Below, piece after piece: positions 1 to 8,161 of a DNA stretch of 64,000 bases; position 1 is the stretch's first letter; each line of letters opens with the position of its first letter. This DNA is from Rhodospirillales bacterium 24-66-33 (GTDB lineage Bacteria > Pseudomonadota > Alphaproteobacteria > Reyranellales > Reyranellaceae). The position numbers and the translations under genes were made by a program. Below the pieces are notes generated by a model. It was not told the DNA's origin and did no database searches. It saw nothing but the letters and a program-made list of their open reading frames with translations. Where the stretch lies: contig NCHQ01000002.1 of assembly GCA_002281855.1 (NCBI GenBank), positions 1-64,000 of the forward strand, given 5' to 3'.

Positions 1-240
1 GAGGAGGCCCGAAGGGCCGTCTCGAAGGGTGGGAACGCGCACCTTGCCTGTTGCCCATCCTTCGAGACGCGCCGCTTCGCGGCGCTCCTCAGGATGAGGC
101 AAGTGCTTGAATCGATTCAATTCATTTTCGGCCAGCCTCTGAGGAGCGGCCGCAGGCCGCGTCTCGAAGGATGGGCAACAACAACGTGCGCGTGCCCATG
201 CTTCGAGACGGCCGCCTTGCGGCCTCTCAGCATGAGGTTG
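1..240. repeat. Cluster of four alternating inverted-repeat elements
   Basis: Four related elements sit at about 1-33, 54-100, 137-180 and 194-237. They share a core of CTTCGAGACG followed by a GC-rich self-complementary segment and CTCAGGATGAGG or its variants, in alternating orientation. Each can fold on itself and adjacent copies can pair with each other. No convincing gene lies in this stretch; the frame that runs through it is antisense and repeat-derived. This looks like a dispersed REP/RUP-type intergenic repeat downstream of metC. Confidence 0.75.
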
Positions 241-276
241 GTATGTGGAACGCTCGCCGAACCAGTTGAGGTCCGG

Positions 277-1473
277 TCAGGCGTTGTGCGCCCGGTTCAG
301 GCGCTCGAAGCCTTCGGCCAGGTCGGTCTTCAGGTCCTCGACGTCTTCGAGGCCGATATGGACGCGCAGCAGCTGCTTGCCCTCGGGCCACGGCACGGCG
401 GTGCGGTACTGGTCGGGGTGCGCCGGGATCATCAGGCTCTCGTAGCCGCCCCAGCTCGCGCCCATGCCGAAGATGTCCATGCCGTCGAGCATGGCGGCCA
501 CCGCGGGACGCTTGATGCCGTCGCGCAGCGTGAACGAGAACAGGCCGGACGAGCCCTGGAACTGCTTCTTCCAGTTCTCATGACCGGGGCAGTCGGGCAG
601 GGCCGGGTGCAGCACCTTGTCGACCTCGGGCTGGGTCTTCAGCCAGTTCGCGATCTCGAGGCCGCTCTTCTCGTGATGGCGCAGGCGCACGCCCATGGTG
701 CGCAGGCCGCGTAGCGCCAGGTAGCAATCGTCGGGCGCAGCGTGGAAGCCGAACGACTGGCAGGCCGTCTTCGCCGTCTCGAACATCGCGCGCGTGGCGC
801 AGGAGATGATGCCCATCATCGCATCCGAATGGCCGACGATGTACTTGGTGCCGGCATGGATGGAGATGTCGCAGCCATGGTCGAACGGCTTGAAGTAGAG
901 CGGCGTCGCCCAGGTATTGTCGATCATGACGGTCGCGCCGGCCTTCTTCGCGACCGCAGCCATGCCGTCGACGTCCTGGACCTCGAAGGTCTGCGAGCCC
1001 GGCGCCTCGAGATAGAGGACCTTGGTGTTCGGCCGCATCAGCTTGGCGATGCCCTCGGCGCCGATCATCGGATCGAAGTAGGTGGTCTCGACGCCGAAGT
1101 TCTTCAGCGTGGTGTTGGCGAAGCGGCGCGCCGGACCGTAGGCGTTGTCGGTCACCAGCATGTGGTCGCCGGTCTTCAGGAAGCCCACGATGGCGCCGGT
1201 GACGGCAGCCAGGCCCGACTGCACGGCGATGGAACGGTGCGCGCCCTCGATGGCGGCGACGGCGTCTTCCAGCGCCTTCTGCGTCGGCGTGCCGTTGCGG
1301 CCGTAGCCGAAGCCCTCGAACGGGATGCGGTTCTCGAACTTGTCCATCGTCGGCGAGAGGATCGTCGACGCGTGATAGACGGGCGGATTGACGATGCCGA
1401 AGTTGTTGTCCGGGTCGCGGCCCGAGACGGCCAAAACGGTGTCGGGGCGAGTATAAGTTTTCTTCGAGGTCAT
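277..1473 (-). CDS. metC: Cystathionine beta-lyase (Cys/Met metabolism PLP enzyme)
   Basis: 398 residues, the usual length for the Cys/Met PLP-dependent family. The PLP lysine is visible as K210 in SIHAGTKYIVGHSD, with the cofactor-binding aspartate at about D185 in MIDNTWATP and the substrate-loop motif YGRNGTPT at 57-64. It is expected to cleave cystathionine to homocysteine, pyruvate and ammonia in the cytoplasm. Its paralogues (gamma-synthase, gamma-lyase) share the fold, so the exact reaction is inferred from close resemblance to the proteobacterial MetC type and from its sulfur-gene neighbours. It is the last gene of the minus-strand run cysK-rbsK-alaX-sseA-metC, 87 bases after sseA. 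The start is the ATG at 1473. Confidence 0.88.
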   Translation of the reverse strand: MTSKKTYTRPDTVLAVSGRDPDNNFGIVNPPVYHASTILSPTMDKFENRIPFEGFGYGRNGTPTQKALEDAVAAIEGAHRSIAVQSGLAAVTGAIVGFLKTGDHMLVTDNAYGPARRFANTTLKNFGVETTYFDPMIGAEGIAKLMRPNTKVLYLEAPGSQTFEVQDVDGMAAVAKKAGATVMIDNTWATPLYFKPFDHGCDISIHAGTKYIVGHSDAMMGIISCATRAMFETAKTACQSFGFHAAPDDCYLALRGLRTMGVRLRHHEKSGLEIANWLKTQPEVDKVLHPALPDCPGHENWKKQFQGSSGLFSFTLRDGIKRPAVAAMLDGMDIFGMGASWGGYESLMIPAHPDQYRTAVPWPEGKQLLRVHIGLEDVEDLKTDLAEGFERLNRAHNA

Positions 1474-1560
1474 GACTCAACTATGGCACAGGCTTCGCGC
1501 CGGCGGCCAGCGATAGACGTCCGGGCACGACGCACAACCGCTATCCGATGAACGAAGGGA

Positions 1561-2418
1561 TCAGGCTCCGGTGACGATGGGCGTGTCGGCCCGTCCGCCC
1601 CATTCGGTCCACGAGCCGTCATAGACCGCGGCCTCGGGCGCACCGGTGAGGTAGAGGCCCAGCGCCACGACACAGGCGGTAACGCCGGAGCCGCAGCTCG
1701 CGGTCACCTTCTTCGACGGGTCGATGCCGGAGGCGGCGATGCGGGCCGCGAGCTTGTCTGCCGGCAGCATCGTGCCGGTCGCGGGATCCAGCAGCTCGTT
1801 GTAGGGGAGGTTGTAGGCGCCCGGCATGTGGCCGCCGCGCAGGCCGGCGCGCGGCTCCGGCACCTCGCCGCGGAAGCGGTTGGCAGCACGGGCATCGACG
1901 ATCTGCTCGCGCTTGCTGTCGATCAGGCCGAACACGTCGTCAATCGAGCGCACGAGAGAGTTGTCGAGGCGCGACGTGAAGTGGCGCTCACGCGGGGGCG
2001 TCGGGTCGTCGGTGACCGGGTGGCCCTCGCTCATCCACTTCGGCAGGCCGCCGTTCAGGACCGACACGTCCTTATAGCCCATCGCGCGGAACATCCACCA
2101 CACGCGGCAGGCGCCGGTCATCGGGGTGGTGTCGTAGATCACGATCTTGTTGCCGTCGCCCAGCCCCAGCTTGCGAACGCGGGCGGAGAACTTTTCCGGC
2201 GGCGGCAGCATGTGCGGCAGCGGACTCGTCGTGTCGGCGATCTCGTCGATGTCGAAGAATACCGCGCCCGGAATGTGCTGATTCACGAACTCGGCCTTGG
2301 GATCGCGCTTCTGCGCCGGCAGGTAGAAGGAGCCGTCGACGACGCGCACATCCGGCGCATTGAGACGGGCAGCGAGCCAGTCGGTGCTGACGAGGGCGTC
2401 GGGCCTTGCGTAGTCCAT
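1561..2418 (-). CDS. sseA: 3-mercaptopyruvate sulfurtransferase (tandem rhodanese)
   Basis: 285 residues with two rhodanese domains, at about 8-135 and 160-280. The catalytic loop CGSGVTAC (242-249, nucleophile C242) is the 3-mercaptopyruvate sulfurtransferase type rather than the thiosulfate type. It transfers sulfane sulfur from 3-mercaptopyruvate to thiol acceptors. The start chosen is the ATG at 2418, preceded by AGGAGA about 8 bases upstream. The frame stays open further upstream, but that part overlaps alaX antisense to nothing useful and lacks family similarity. The SD sequence overlaps the alaX stop codon, so translation is probably coupled. The neighbouring cysteine and cystathionine enzymes fit the role. 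Confidence 0.9.
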   Translation of the reverse strand: MDYARPDALVSTDWLAARLNAPDVRVVDGSFYLPAQKRDPKAEFVNQHIPGAVFFDIDEIADTTSPLPHMLPPPEKFSARVRKLGLGDGNKIVIYDTTPMTGACRVWWMFRAMGYKDVSVLNGGLPKWMSEGHPVTDDPTPPRERHFTSRLDNSLVRSIDDVFGLIDSKREQIVDARAANRFRGEVPEPRAGLRGGHMPGAYNLPYNELLDPATGTMLPADKLAARIAASGIDPSKKVTASCGSGVTACVVALGLYLTGAPEAAVYDGSWTEWGGRADTPIVTGA

Positions 2419-2429
2419 CGTGATTTCTC

Positions 2430-3131
2430 CTAAGCCAGCGCGATGATGAAGCGCCGGTTCATCTTTCCCTTGTTCTCGATCTTGATGCATTCGACGCGCC
2501 CGATCTCGCCACTGCGGGCGACGTGGGTGCCGCCGCAGGCCTGCAGGTCGACGCCTTCGATAGACAGGAGGCGGACGCGGCCCGCGCCCATCGGCGGCCG
2601 AACGCTCATCGTCTTCACGAGCTCGGGGCGCGACGTCAGCTCCTCGTCGGTGACCCATTGCTGCGTCACCGGACGGTCGAGGGCGATCAGCTTGTTGACC
2701 TCCTCGGTGACCCATTCCTTGGTCGGAACTTCGCCCTCGAGGTTGAAGTCGAGGCGGCTCTTGTCGACACCGACCTGGCCGCCGGTGACGTTGCCCTTGA
2801 TGACGGCCGAGATCACGTGCAGCGCCGTGTGCATGCGCATATGCAGATGCCGGCGCTCCCAATCGAGCACCGTGTGGACCTTCGTCCCGACCTCTGGGCG
2901 CGGCGCGTCGGGAGCGAGCACGTGCAACACGTCGCCGCCGTCGGCCTTCACCGAGTCGACGATCCGGGCCTCGCCGCCGTCCCAGCGCAGCAGGCCGGTG
3001 TCGCCGGGTTGACCGCCGCCTGTCGGATAGAAGATCGAGCGGTCCAGCCGCACGCCGCGCTCCTCGACCGCGGTCACGGTAGCGTCGGCTTCCCTGATGT
3101 AGGCGTCCTGCCTGAAGAGTTCTTCGACCAT
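2430..3131 (-). CDS. alaX: Free-standing alanyl-tRNA editing protein (AlaX)
   Basis: 233 residues with the second additional domain of alanyl-tRNA synthetase but no synthetase core. The zinc/active-site ligands are present: HTALH (H101, H105) and CGGTH (C199, H203). The N-terminal part has the AlaX-M glycine-rich motif FYPTGGGQPGD at about 34-44. Such proteins hydrolyse Ser- or Gly-tRNA(Ala) in trans. It lies 9 bases downstream of the kinase gene and 11 bases before sseA, so it is embedded in a sulfur amino-acid operon. That placement is unusual enough to suggest a link with serine/cysteine levels, which is inference. Confidence 0.88.
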   Translation of the reverse strand: MVEELFRQDAYIREADATVTAVEERGVRLDRSIFYPTGGGQPGDTGLLRWDGGEARIVDSVKADGGDVLHVLAPDAPRPEVGTKVHTVLDWERRHLHMRMHTALHVISAVIKGNVTGGQVGVDKSRLDFNLEGEVPTKEWVTEEVNKLIALDRPVTQQWVTDEELTSRPELVKTMSVRPPMGAGRVRLLSIEGVDLQACGGTHVARSGEIGRVECIKIENKGKMNRRFIIALA

Positions 3132-3140
3132 GACCGGGAT

Positions 3141-4055
3141 TTAGGCTTTCGCCAGACGCGCCGCAACTTCCTCGCCCGTGGGCATGGCAGGTGCGGCGCC
3201 AAGACGTTCGACGGCGCAGGAGGCCGCGGCGCTGGCGAACCGGGCCGCCTCCACCGGCGTCACACCGGCCGCGAGACGCGCGACGAGGGCGCCCACGAAG
3301 CAGTCGCCCGCGCCCGTGGTGTCGACGACCTTCGTCTGCACAGCGGGGATCGTGTCGACGCCCGTCGCGCTGACGACGACCGCCCCGCGGGGGCCCAGAG
3401 TTGCGATGACGGCCCGCGCGCCGCGTTCGCGCAGGACATTGCAGGCTGCGACGACTTCATCCGTCGCGCTGGCGGCATCGAGCCTTGTGCCGGTCGCCTG
3501 GGAGAGCTCGATCTCGTTCAGCACCGCGACGTCGACCGTCTTCAGCAGTTCCGGCGGATGATCCGCGTACGGCGCCAGGTTGAGGACGGTGCGGGCGCCG
3601 GCCGCATGGGCGCGGGCAAGGATCTCCTGTGTGGCCGCGAGCGGGGTCTCGAACTGCGCCACCCACACTTCGTCGGGTCGCGGCTCGTCGGGCAGCATCG
3701 AGGCAGCGAAGTGCGTGTTGGCGCCGGACGCGACGGTGATCGAATTGTCGCCTTCAGCCACCTGGATCAAAGCCACACCGGTCGCCGGTCCCTCGATTTC
3801 GGTCACGCCGGTGCTGTCGACGTCGTTGTCGGCCAGGAAGCCGCGCAGGCTGTTGGCGAAGGCGTCGTCGCCAACCGCGCCGACCATCGCCGTGGGTACG
3901 CCGAGGCGGGCCGAGGCAATGGCCTGGTTGAGGCCCTTGCCGCCGGGCAGGAAAGAGACCTCCGCGCCCAGGATCGTCTCGCCGGGTGCGGGCCGCCGCG
4001 CGCTCTGCACGACGACATCCATGTTGAGGCTGCCGCAGACGACGACCCGGCTCAT
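3141..4055 (-). CDS. rbsK: Ribokinase (PfkB family sugar kinase)
   Basis: 304 residues, standard for ribokinase. PfkB signature 1 is seen as LPGGKGLNQA (about 37-46). The C-terminal signature DTTGAGD (245-251) carries the catalytic base D251, and CGSLNMD near the N-terminus is the substrate-binding start. It should phosphorylate D-ribose at O5 with ATP. No ribose transporter or rbsD accompanies it. Instead it sits between cysK and alaX with gaps of about 10 bases. The true substrate could be another sugar or nucleoside because PfkB specificity is hard to read from motifs. Confidence 0.82.
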   Translation of the reverse strand: MSRVVVCGSLNMDVVVQSARRPAPGETILGAEVSFLPGGKGLNQAIASARLGVPTAMVGAVGDDAFANSLRGFLADNDVDSTGVTEIEGPATGVALIQVAEGDNSITVASGANTHFAASMLPDEPRPDEVWVAQFETPLAATQEILARAHAAGARTVLNLAPYADHPPELLKTVDVAVLNEIELSQATGTRLDAASATDEVVAACNVLRERGARAVIATLGPRGAVVVSATGVDTIPAVQTKVVDTTGAGDCFVGALVARLAAGVTPVEAARFASAAASCAVERLGAAPAMPTGEEVAARLAKA

Positions 4056-4065
4056 GCGGGCGCGC

Positions 4066-5067
4066 TCACGCCATCCAGCGCGGCAGGGGCAGGCTCTTCT
4101 CGCGCAGAAACGCCGGATTGAAGAGCTTGGACTGATACCGGCTGCCGCCGTCGCACAGGATGGTGACGACGGTCTTTCCCGGTCCCAGTTCGCGGGCGAG
4201 GCGCATGGCGCCCACGACGTTGATTGCGGACGAGCCGCCCAGCACGAGGCCTTCGTGTTCGATCAGGTCGAACAGGACGGGCAGGGCTTCCTCGTCGGTG
4301 ATCTGGTAGGCCATGTCGATCGCCGTGCCTTCGAGATTGGCGGTGACGCGACCCTGTCCGATGCCCTCCGTGACGGAGTTGCCCTCGGCCTTGAGCTCGC
4401 CCCTGGCGAACCAATTGAACAGCGCCGAGCCCATGGGATCGCTCAGCGCGATCCTGATCTCGGGATTGCGCTCCTTCAGGGCCCGCGCCACCCCGGCCAG
4501 GGTGCCGCCGCTGCCGACAGAGCAGGTAAAACCGTCGACCTTGCCGTCGGTCTGGTCCCAGATTTCCGGCCCCGTCGTGCGGTAATGGCCGTCCCGGTTG
4601 GCCGTGTTGTCGAACTGGTTGGCCCAGATCGCGCCGTTCGGCTCCTTGGCTGCCAGCTTCTCGGCCAGCGCGCCGGAGAAGCGGACATAGTTGTTGGGGT
4701 TGGAATAGGGCGCGGCCGGGACGAGGCGCAGGTCGGCGCCGCACAGGCGCAGCATGTCTTTCTTTTCCTGGCTCTGCGTCTCGGGCATCACGATGACCGA
4801 GCGGTAGCCGCGGGCATTGGCGACCAGCGCGATGCCGATCCCGGTATTGCCGGCCGTGCCCTCGACGATGACGCCGCCGGGCCTCAGTTTGCCGCTCTTC
4901 TCGGCGTCCTCGATGATGGCGAGCGCGGCGCGATCCTTCACGGACCCGCCCGGGTTGAGGAACTCCGCCTTGCCGTAGATGTTGCAGCCCGTCGCCTCGG
5001 ACGCGGCGCGCAGCTTGATCAGCGGCGTGTTGCCGATGCTATCGATGAAACCCGACCGGACGTTCAT
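4066..5067 (-). CDS. cysK: Cysteine synthase A-type (O-acetylserine sulfhydrylase family)
   Basis: 333 residues of fold-type II PLP enzyme. The Schiff-base lysine is K44 in NPGGSVKDRA, the phosphate-binding loop is GSGGTLAG at about 182-189, and the substrate loop is TAGNTG (71-76), where most CysK proteins have TSGNTG. Expected reaction: O-acetylserine plus sulfide gives cysteine. It is the first gene of the five-gene minus-strand unit ending in metC. The 163-base gap to the divergent gene at 5231 should contain its promoter. The serine-to-alanine change in the substrate loop and the slightly long C-terminus mean a variant sulfhydrylase subgroup is possible. Confidence 0.85.
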   Translation of the reverse strand: MNVRSGFIDSIGNTPLIKLRAASEATGCNIYGKAEFLNPGGSVKDRAALAIIEDAEKSGKLRPGGVIVEGTAGNTGIGIALVANARGYRSVIVMPETQSQEKKDMLRLCGADLRLVPAAPYSNPNNYVRFSGALAEKLAAKEPNGAIWANQFDNTANRDGHYRTTGPEIWDQTDGKVDGFTCSVGSGGTLAGVARALKERNPEIRIALSDPMGSALFNWFARGELKAEGNSVTEGIGQGRVTANLEGTAIDMAYQITDEEALPVLFDLIEHEGLVLGGSSAINVVGAMRLARELGPGKTVVTILCDGGSRYQSKLFNPAFLREKSLPLPRWMA

Positions 5068-5230
5068 GACCTACTCGCTCCGCTGACCCTGCGCCGCCCC
5101 CGGGCCGGACCGTAGACAGGGAGCAGGGGGGATCGCAACCGGACGATACCGTTTGGCGGCATGATTGGCCCGGAATTCGCATGATCCCTCCCGGGCTTTG
5201 CGCCCTGCAGGGCCCAGATTGGAAGTTCCC

Positions 5231-6370
5231 ATGACTGCGCATGCCGCTCTCCATTCGAACTGGGCGAGCCTCGTTCATCCGAACGGCGATCCCATCCGTC
5301 TCAATCGCCAGGATTTCGTGGCCATCGACCGGGACGGCGACGCCACCTACGACCCGATCTATCGGCCCCAGGCGCTCTACAATCGCGTGAGCAACGGCTT
5401 CCACGCGAACAACGAGGCCTTCCTGCTGCAGGAAGTTGCGACCAACCTGCCGATCTACCGGCCGGATGCCGGGCCGACCGATTTCCATCTCCACCTGCCT
5501 CCCGGCGGTTTCCAGTTCGTGCTGGTCACGTCAGGCCTCTTCACCTTCGATTACGATGGGCTGCTGCACCATGTCGGGCCGGGCGCGCTGATCCTGCAGA
5601 GCGCGATCGTGCACCGGCAGAGTTCCTACAGCTGGTCGGGGCTCCCCACGGAAGCGAACCTCAAGACTCCGCAGACGGTCGTGCCGGATCCGCTCTCCAT
5701 GGGCTACTCGGGCAAGTTCATCGAGGCCTTCATCACGGAGCCGACGACCTTTCCCAACCCGACGGTGGTTCACGCAGATGAGATCGACGAGGCCGAGACG
5801 CCGCGTCTGGCCTGGAGCCATCCGTTCCATGACCGCCCGCAGGCGGCCGCCTTCTGGGTCCAGGACCCGCTGTCGCTCGACGCGCTCTACCGACCGGTGC
5901 CGGCCGGGATCGTGACGTCGGCAATGCCCGTCCTTGTCCGCGATTTCGGCATCGAGGCCCCGAGCGGCCATCTCGTCACCGGCCACATCATCGCCACGGA
6001 CCCGCACGGCCAGTCCCTCCTGCCGAAGAGCGCGGCCGGCGCCGCCGACATCACGGGACTCGGAAAGGGCGAGGTCGTGGTCTATCGCGTTATTCGCGGC
6101 ACCGCCGAATTCAAGGACGGGGCGGGCAAGCGGTTCGAACTCGCGACGGGGGATTCGGTCACCGCCGGGAAAAACTCGGCGACGCTCGTCGGGTTGGGGG
6201 AGAATACTCAGCTCCTCCGCCTCGGCCTCCTCAAGGGCATGGACGATCTCTGCCGATGGACGGCGGCGCAGCGCGACGAGATCGACGGGCTGGCCGGCCG
6301 CATCATCACCCGCAAGGAGCCGCGGCCGCAGCGTACCCAGGGCAAGCCGGTCGGATTTCTCTACGAATAG
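5231..6370 (+). CDS. Cupin-fold protein, function unknown
   Basis: 379 residues from the ATG at 5231. The open frame extends upstream only through a weak TTG, so the ATG is preferred. Two beta-barrel-like regions can be inferred: an N-terminal one around 70-140, with HLHLPPGGFQ and a downstream HH pair, and a C-terminal one around 270-345, with GEVVVYRVIRGTAEF and the typical cupin turn ELATGDSVTAG. The layout resembles bicupins of the homogentisate dioxygenase superfamily, but I cannot identify a complete metal triad with confidence and do not assign a reaction. It is transcribed divergently from cysK and is convergent with the Nudix gene (9-base gap). Confidence 0.6.
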   Translation: MTAHAALHSNWASLVHPNGDPIRLNRQDFVAIDRDGDATYDPIYRPQALYNRVSNGFHANNEAFLLQEVATNLPIYRPDAGPTDFHLHLPPGGFQFVLVTSGLFTFDYDGLLHHVGPGALILQSAIVHRQSSYSWSGLPTEANLKTPQTVVPDPLSMGYSGKFIEAFITEPTTFPNPTVVHADEIDEAETPRLAWSHPFHDRPQAAAFWVQDPLSLDALYRPVPAGIVTSAMPVLVRDFGIEAPSGHLVTGHIIATDPHGQSLLPKSAAGAADITGLGKGEVVVYRVIRGTAEFKDGAGKRFELATGDSVTAGKNSATLVGLGENTQLLRLGLLKGMDDLCRWTAAQRDEIDGLAGRIITRKEPRPQRTQGKPVGFLYE

Positions 6371-6379
6371 GGCGGCGGC

Positions 6380-6994
6380 TCAGCGCCAGCGGTTTCTCAG
6401 TTCGTCGCGGTGGAGCGCCAGCCATTGCAGCGCGATTACCGCGGCTGAATTGTCGATCTCGTCGCGGGCGAGGAGCGCCAGCGCCTCGGCGAAGGGCATC
6501 GCCTTGACGAGGATGTCCTCGTTCTCCGTGTCGAGGCCGTGGACGCCGCCGATGCCGGTCGAATCGATCCGCCCGAGGAAAATGGTGCAGGTTTCCGAGC
6601 AGGCGCCGGGGCTCAGCACGAGGCTGTAGAGCGGCACGAGATCCAGGATCTCCACCGCGGCTTCCTCGACAGCCTCGCGCCGCGCGACCTCCTCGGGCGT
6701 TTCGCCGTCCTCGAGCATCCCGGCCACGATCTCCCAGCACCAGGGATGGCGGCCGGCGGCGAACGTGCCGGCACGGAACTGGCGGATCAGGACGACCTCG
6801 TCGCGCACCGGGTCGTAGGGCAACACGGCGGCGGCCTGTCCACGCTCGAAGACTTCGCGGTCGAACGCGCCGCTCACGCCGCCGCGGTAGAGGCTGTGGC
6901 GGAACCGGTAACGGGCGAGGCGGAAGTAGCCTTGGAAGGCCACGGTTCTTTCGAGCAGTTCGGCCTTTTCACCGGGCAGCGCAACCGACGGCAT
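6380..6994 (-). CDS. Nudix hydrolase, ADP-ribose pyrophosphatase type
   Basis: 204 residues when started at the ATG at 6994. The frame continues upstream only into the tRNA-Asn spacer. The Nudix box is complete at about 92-114 (GMLEDGETP, then REAVEEAA), with the catalytic REXXEE core. The N-terminal strand arrangement and the AGTF/WCWE region before the box match the ADP-ribose/NudF subgroup. It would cleave ADP-ribose or related nucleoside diphosphate sugars to AMP and a sugar phosphate. It is a stand-alone gene, convergent with the cupin gene and downstream of tRNA-Asn on the same strand. Confidence 0.85.
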   Translation of the reverse strand: MPSVALPGEKAELLERTVAFQGYFRLARYRFRHSLYRGGVSGAFDREVFERGQAAAVLPYDPVRDEVVLIRQFRAGTFAAGRHPWCWEIVAGMLEDGETPEEVARREAVEEAAVEILDLVPLYSLVLSPGACSETCTIFLGRIDSTGIGGVHGLDTENEDILVKAMPFAEALALLARDEIDNSAAVIALQWLALHRDELRNRWR

Positions 6995-7049
6995 GACATG
7001 CACCCCACAAGCGAAAAGGGGCCGCTCCCTTTCGAGAACGGCCCCCAAT

Positions 7050-7124
7050 TGGCTCCGGAGGTAGGAATCGAACCTACGGCCGGGCGATTAACAGTCGCCT
7101 GCTCTACCGCTGAGCTACTCCGGA
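7050..7124 (-). tRNA. tRNA-Asn: tRNA-Asn (GTT anticodon)
   Basis: Reading the minus strand gives a full cloverleaf. The 7-bp acceptor stem is TCCGGAG with CTCCGGA, the D-arm contains AGCTCAGCGGTAGAGC, the anticodon loop is CTGTTAATC (anticodon GTT), the T-loop is GGTTCGATTCC, and there is a G discriminator. The CCA end is encoded in the genome. The length is 75 nt. Confidence 0.97.
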
Positions 7125-7218
7125 ATGGAATTCGTCGCGACGGCGGTAACTCTGCCGCGAGGCGCGGTCTTGTGACAGAGCGTGTCCGCTCATGCAAGAC
7201 CTGTTGCGTGTGCATTCG

Positions 7219-7292
7219 TGGAGGCCCGGGCCGGAGTCGAACCGGCCTGGAAGGATTTGCAGTCCTCTGCATAGCCGCTTTGCTACCGGGCC
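7219..7292 (-). tRNA. tRNA-Cys: tRNA-Cys (GCA anticodon)
   Basis: On the minus strand the acceptor stem GGCCCGG pairs with CCGGGCC. The anticodon loop is CTGCAAA (anticodon GCA), the T-loop is GGTTCGACTCC, the discriminator is T (U in RNA), and CCA is encoded. The length is 74 nt. It lies 94 bases upstream of tRNA-Asn on the same strand, so the two may be co-transcribed. Confidence 0.96.
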
Positions 7293-7361
7293 GCACGAAA
7301 GCGCGCGGTGCTATACTCATGGTGTGACGGACCGGTCAAGCCGGGCGCGACGGAGAGACCT

Positions 7362-7391
7362 TTGACGCTTTCATCCGCCGCCGCCTATATA
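7362..7391 (+). promoter_or_regulatory. Sigma70-like promoter for pcm-tolC
   Basis: TTGACG (7362-7367) and TATATA (7386-7391) are separated by 18 bases (17 if the hexamer is read as CTATAT), ending 26 bases before the pcm ATG. In a GC-rich background this is the clearest -35/-10 pair in the window. A purine-rich AGGGGG lies between it and the start codon. Confidence 0.6.
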
Positions 7392-7417
7392 CCACCGCTA
7401 CATCTAGGGGGCAGCCT

Positions 7418-8077
7418 ATGACGGATTTCGCGCTCGCGCGACGCAACATGGTGGACGGGCAGCTCCGGCCCAACCGGGTCAATGATGCCGGACTGCTGGC
7501 GGGGCTCAGCGAGCTGCCGCGGGAGCGTTTCCTGCCCGAGGGGCTGCGGTCGGTCGCCTATGCCGATGATGACGTGCCGCTGGGCAACGGGCGCTTCATG
7601 ATGGAACCGATGGTGCTGGCGCGCCTCATCCAGGTGCTGCAGCCGCGGGCTGAGGATAAGGCCATGGTCGCGGCCGCCGGTCTGGGCTACGGCGCGGCCA
7701 TCCTGGCGCGGTTGGCCAAGTCGGTCGTGGCCGTGGAGGCCGATGCGGGCCTCGCCGCCGCGGCCCGCAAGACTCTGCAGGAGCTCGGCGTGACCGGGGT
7801 CGAACTGGTGGCCGGTCCGGCCGAGCAGGGTGCCGCCGCGTCCGGTGCGTATGACATCATCCTGATCGAGGGCGCCGTGCCGGAAGTCCCGCAGGCCATT
7901 GCCGACCAGCTTGCCGAGGGCGGCCGGCTGGCCACGGTCATTGCCGATCCGAGCGGCGCGCTCGGGGTCGCGCATCTGTTCGTGAAGCAGGGCGGGGTGA
8001 TGTCGGGACGGCCGCTGTTTGACGCCGGCACGCCGTTGCTGCCGGGCTTCGCACGGCCTGCGCGCTTTACCTTCTGA
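7418..8077 (+). CDS. pcm: Protein-L-isoaspartate O-methyltransferase family
   Basis: 219 residues with the PCMT fold: an N-terminal helical region (MVDGQLRPN, a hallmark of the alphaproteobacterial subgroup), a SAM-binding Rossmann start at about 84-96 (VAAAGLGYGAAIL, motif I) and the acidic end of strand 2 (VAVEAD). It is predicted to methylate isoaspartyl residues for repair. The alphaproteobacterial pcm-like proteins next to tolC are a divergent subgroup, and repair activity is assumed rather than shown. The gene precedes tolC by 84 bases and begins the conserved pcm-tolC-DUF2497-valS order. Confidence 0.85.
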   Translation: MTDFALARRNMVDGQLRPNRVNDAGLLAGLSELPRERFLPEGLRSVAYADDDVPLGNGRFMMEPMVLARLIQVLQPRAEDKAMVAAAGLGYGAAILARLAKSVVAVEADAGLAAAARKTLQELGVTGVELVAGPAEQGAAASGAYDIILIEGAVPEVPQAIADQLAEGGRLATVIADPSGALGVAHLFVKQGGVMSGRPLFDAGTPLLPGFARPARFTF

Positions 8078-8161
8078 GCCGTTCAGGTCTTTCCCATGCC
8101 GGGGGCTACCCATAGTGTTCCGCCTGATGCTAGGGTGCCATCCAAAGATGAGGGTAGAGCA

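Noticed and set aside
1..240. Possible CRISPR array
   Set aside because: The repeats alternate in orientation, differ in sequence and have irregular spacing, and there is no cas gene.
1474..1560. Possible SAM riboswitch before metC
   Set aside because: The 87-base gap lacks a SAM-I or SAM-II-like arrangement that I can recognise.
6539..7327. Long plus-strand frame over the Nudix gene and tRNA-Asn
   Set aside because: It is antisense to nudix and contains the translation of the tRNA complement (VGIEPTAGRLTV), another familiar artefact.
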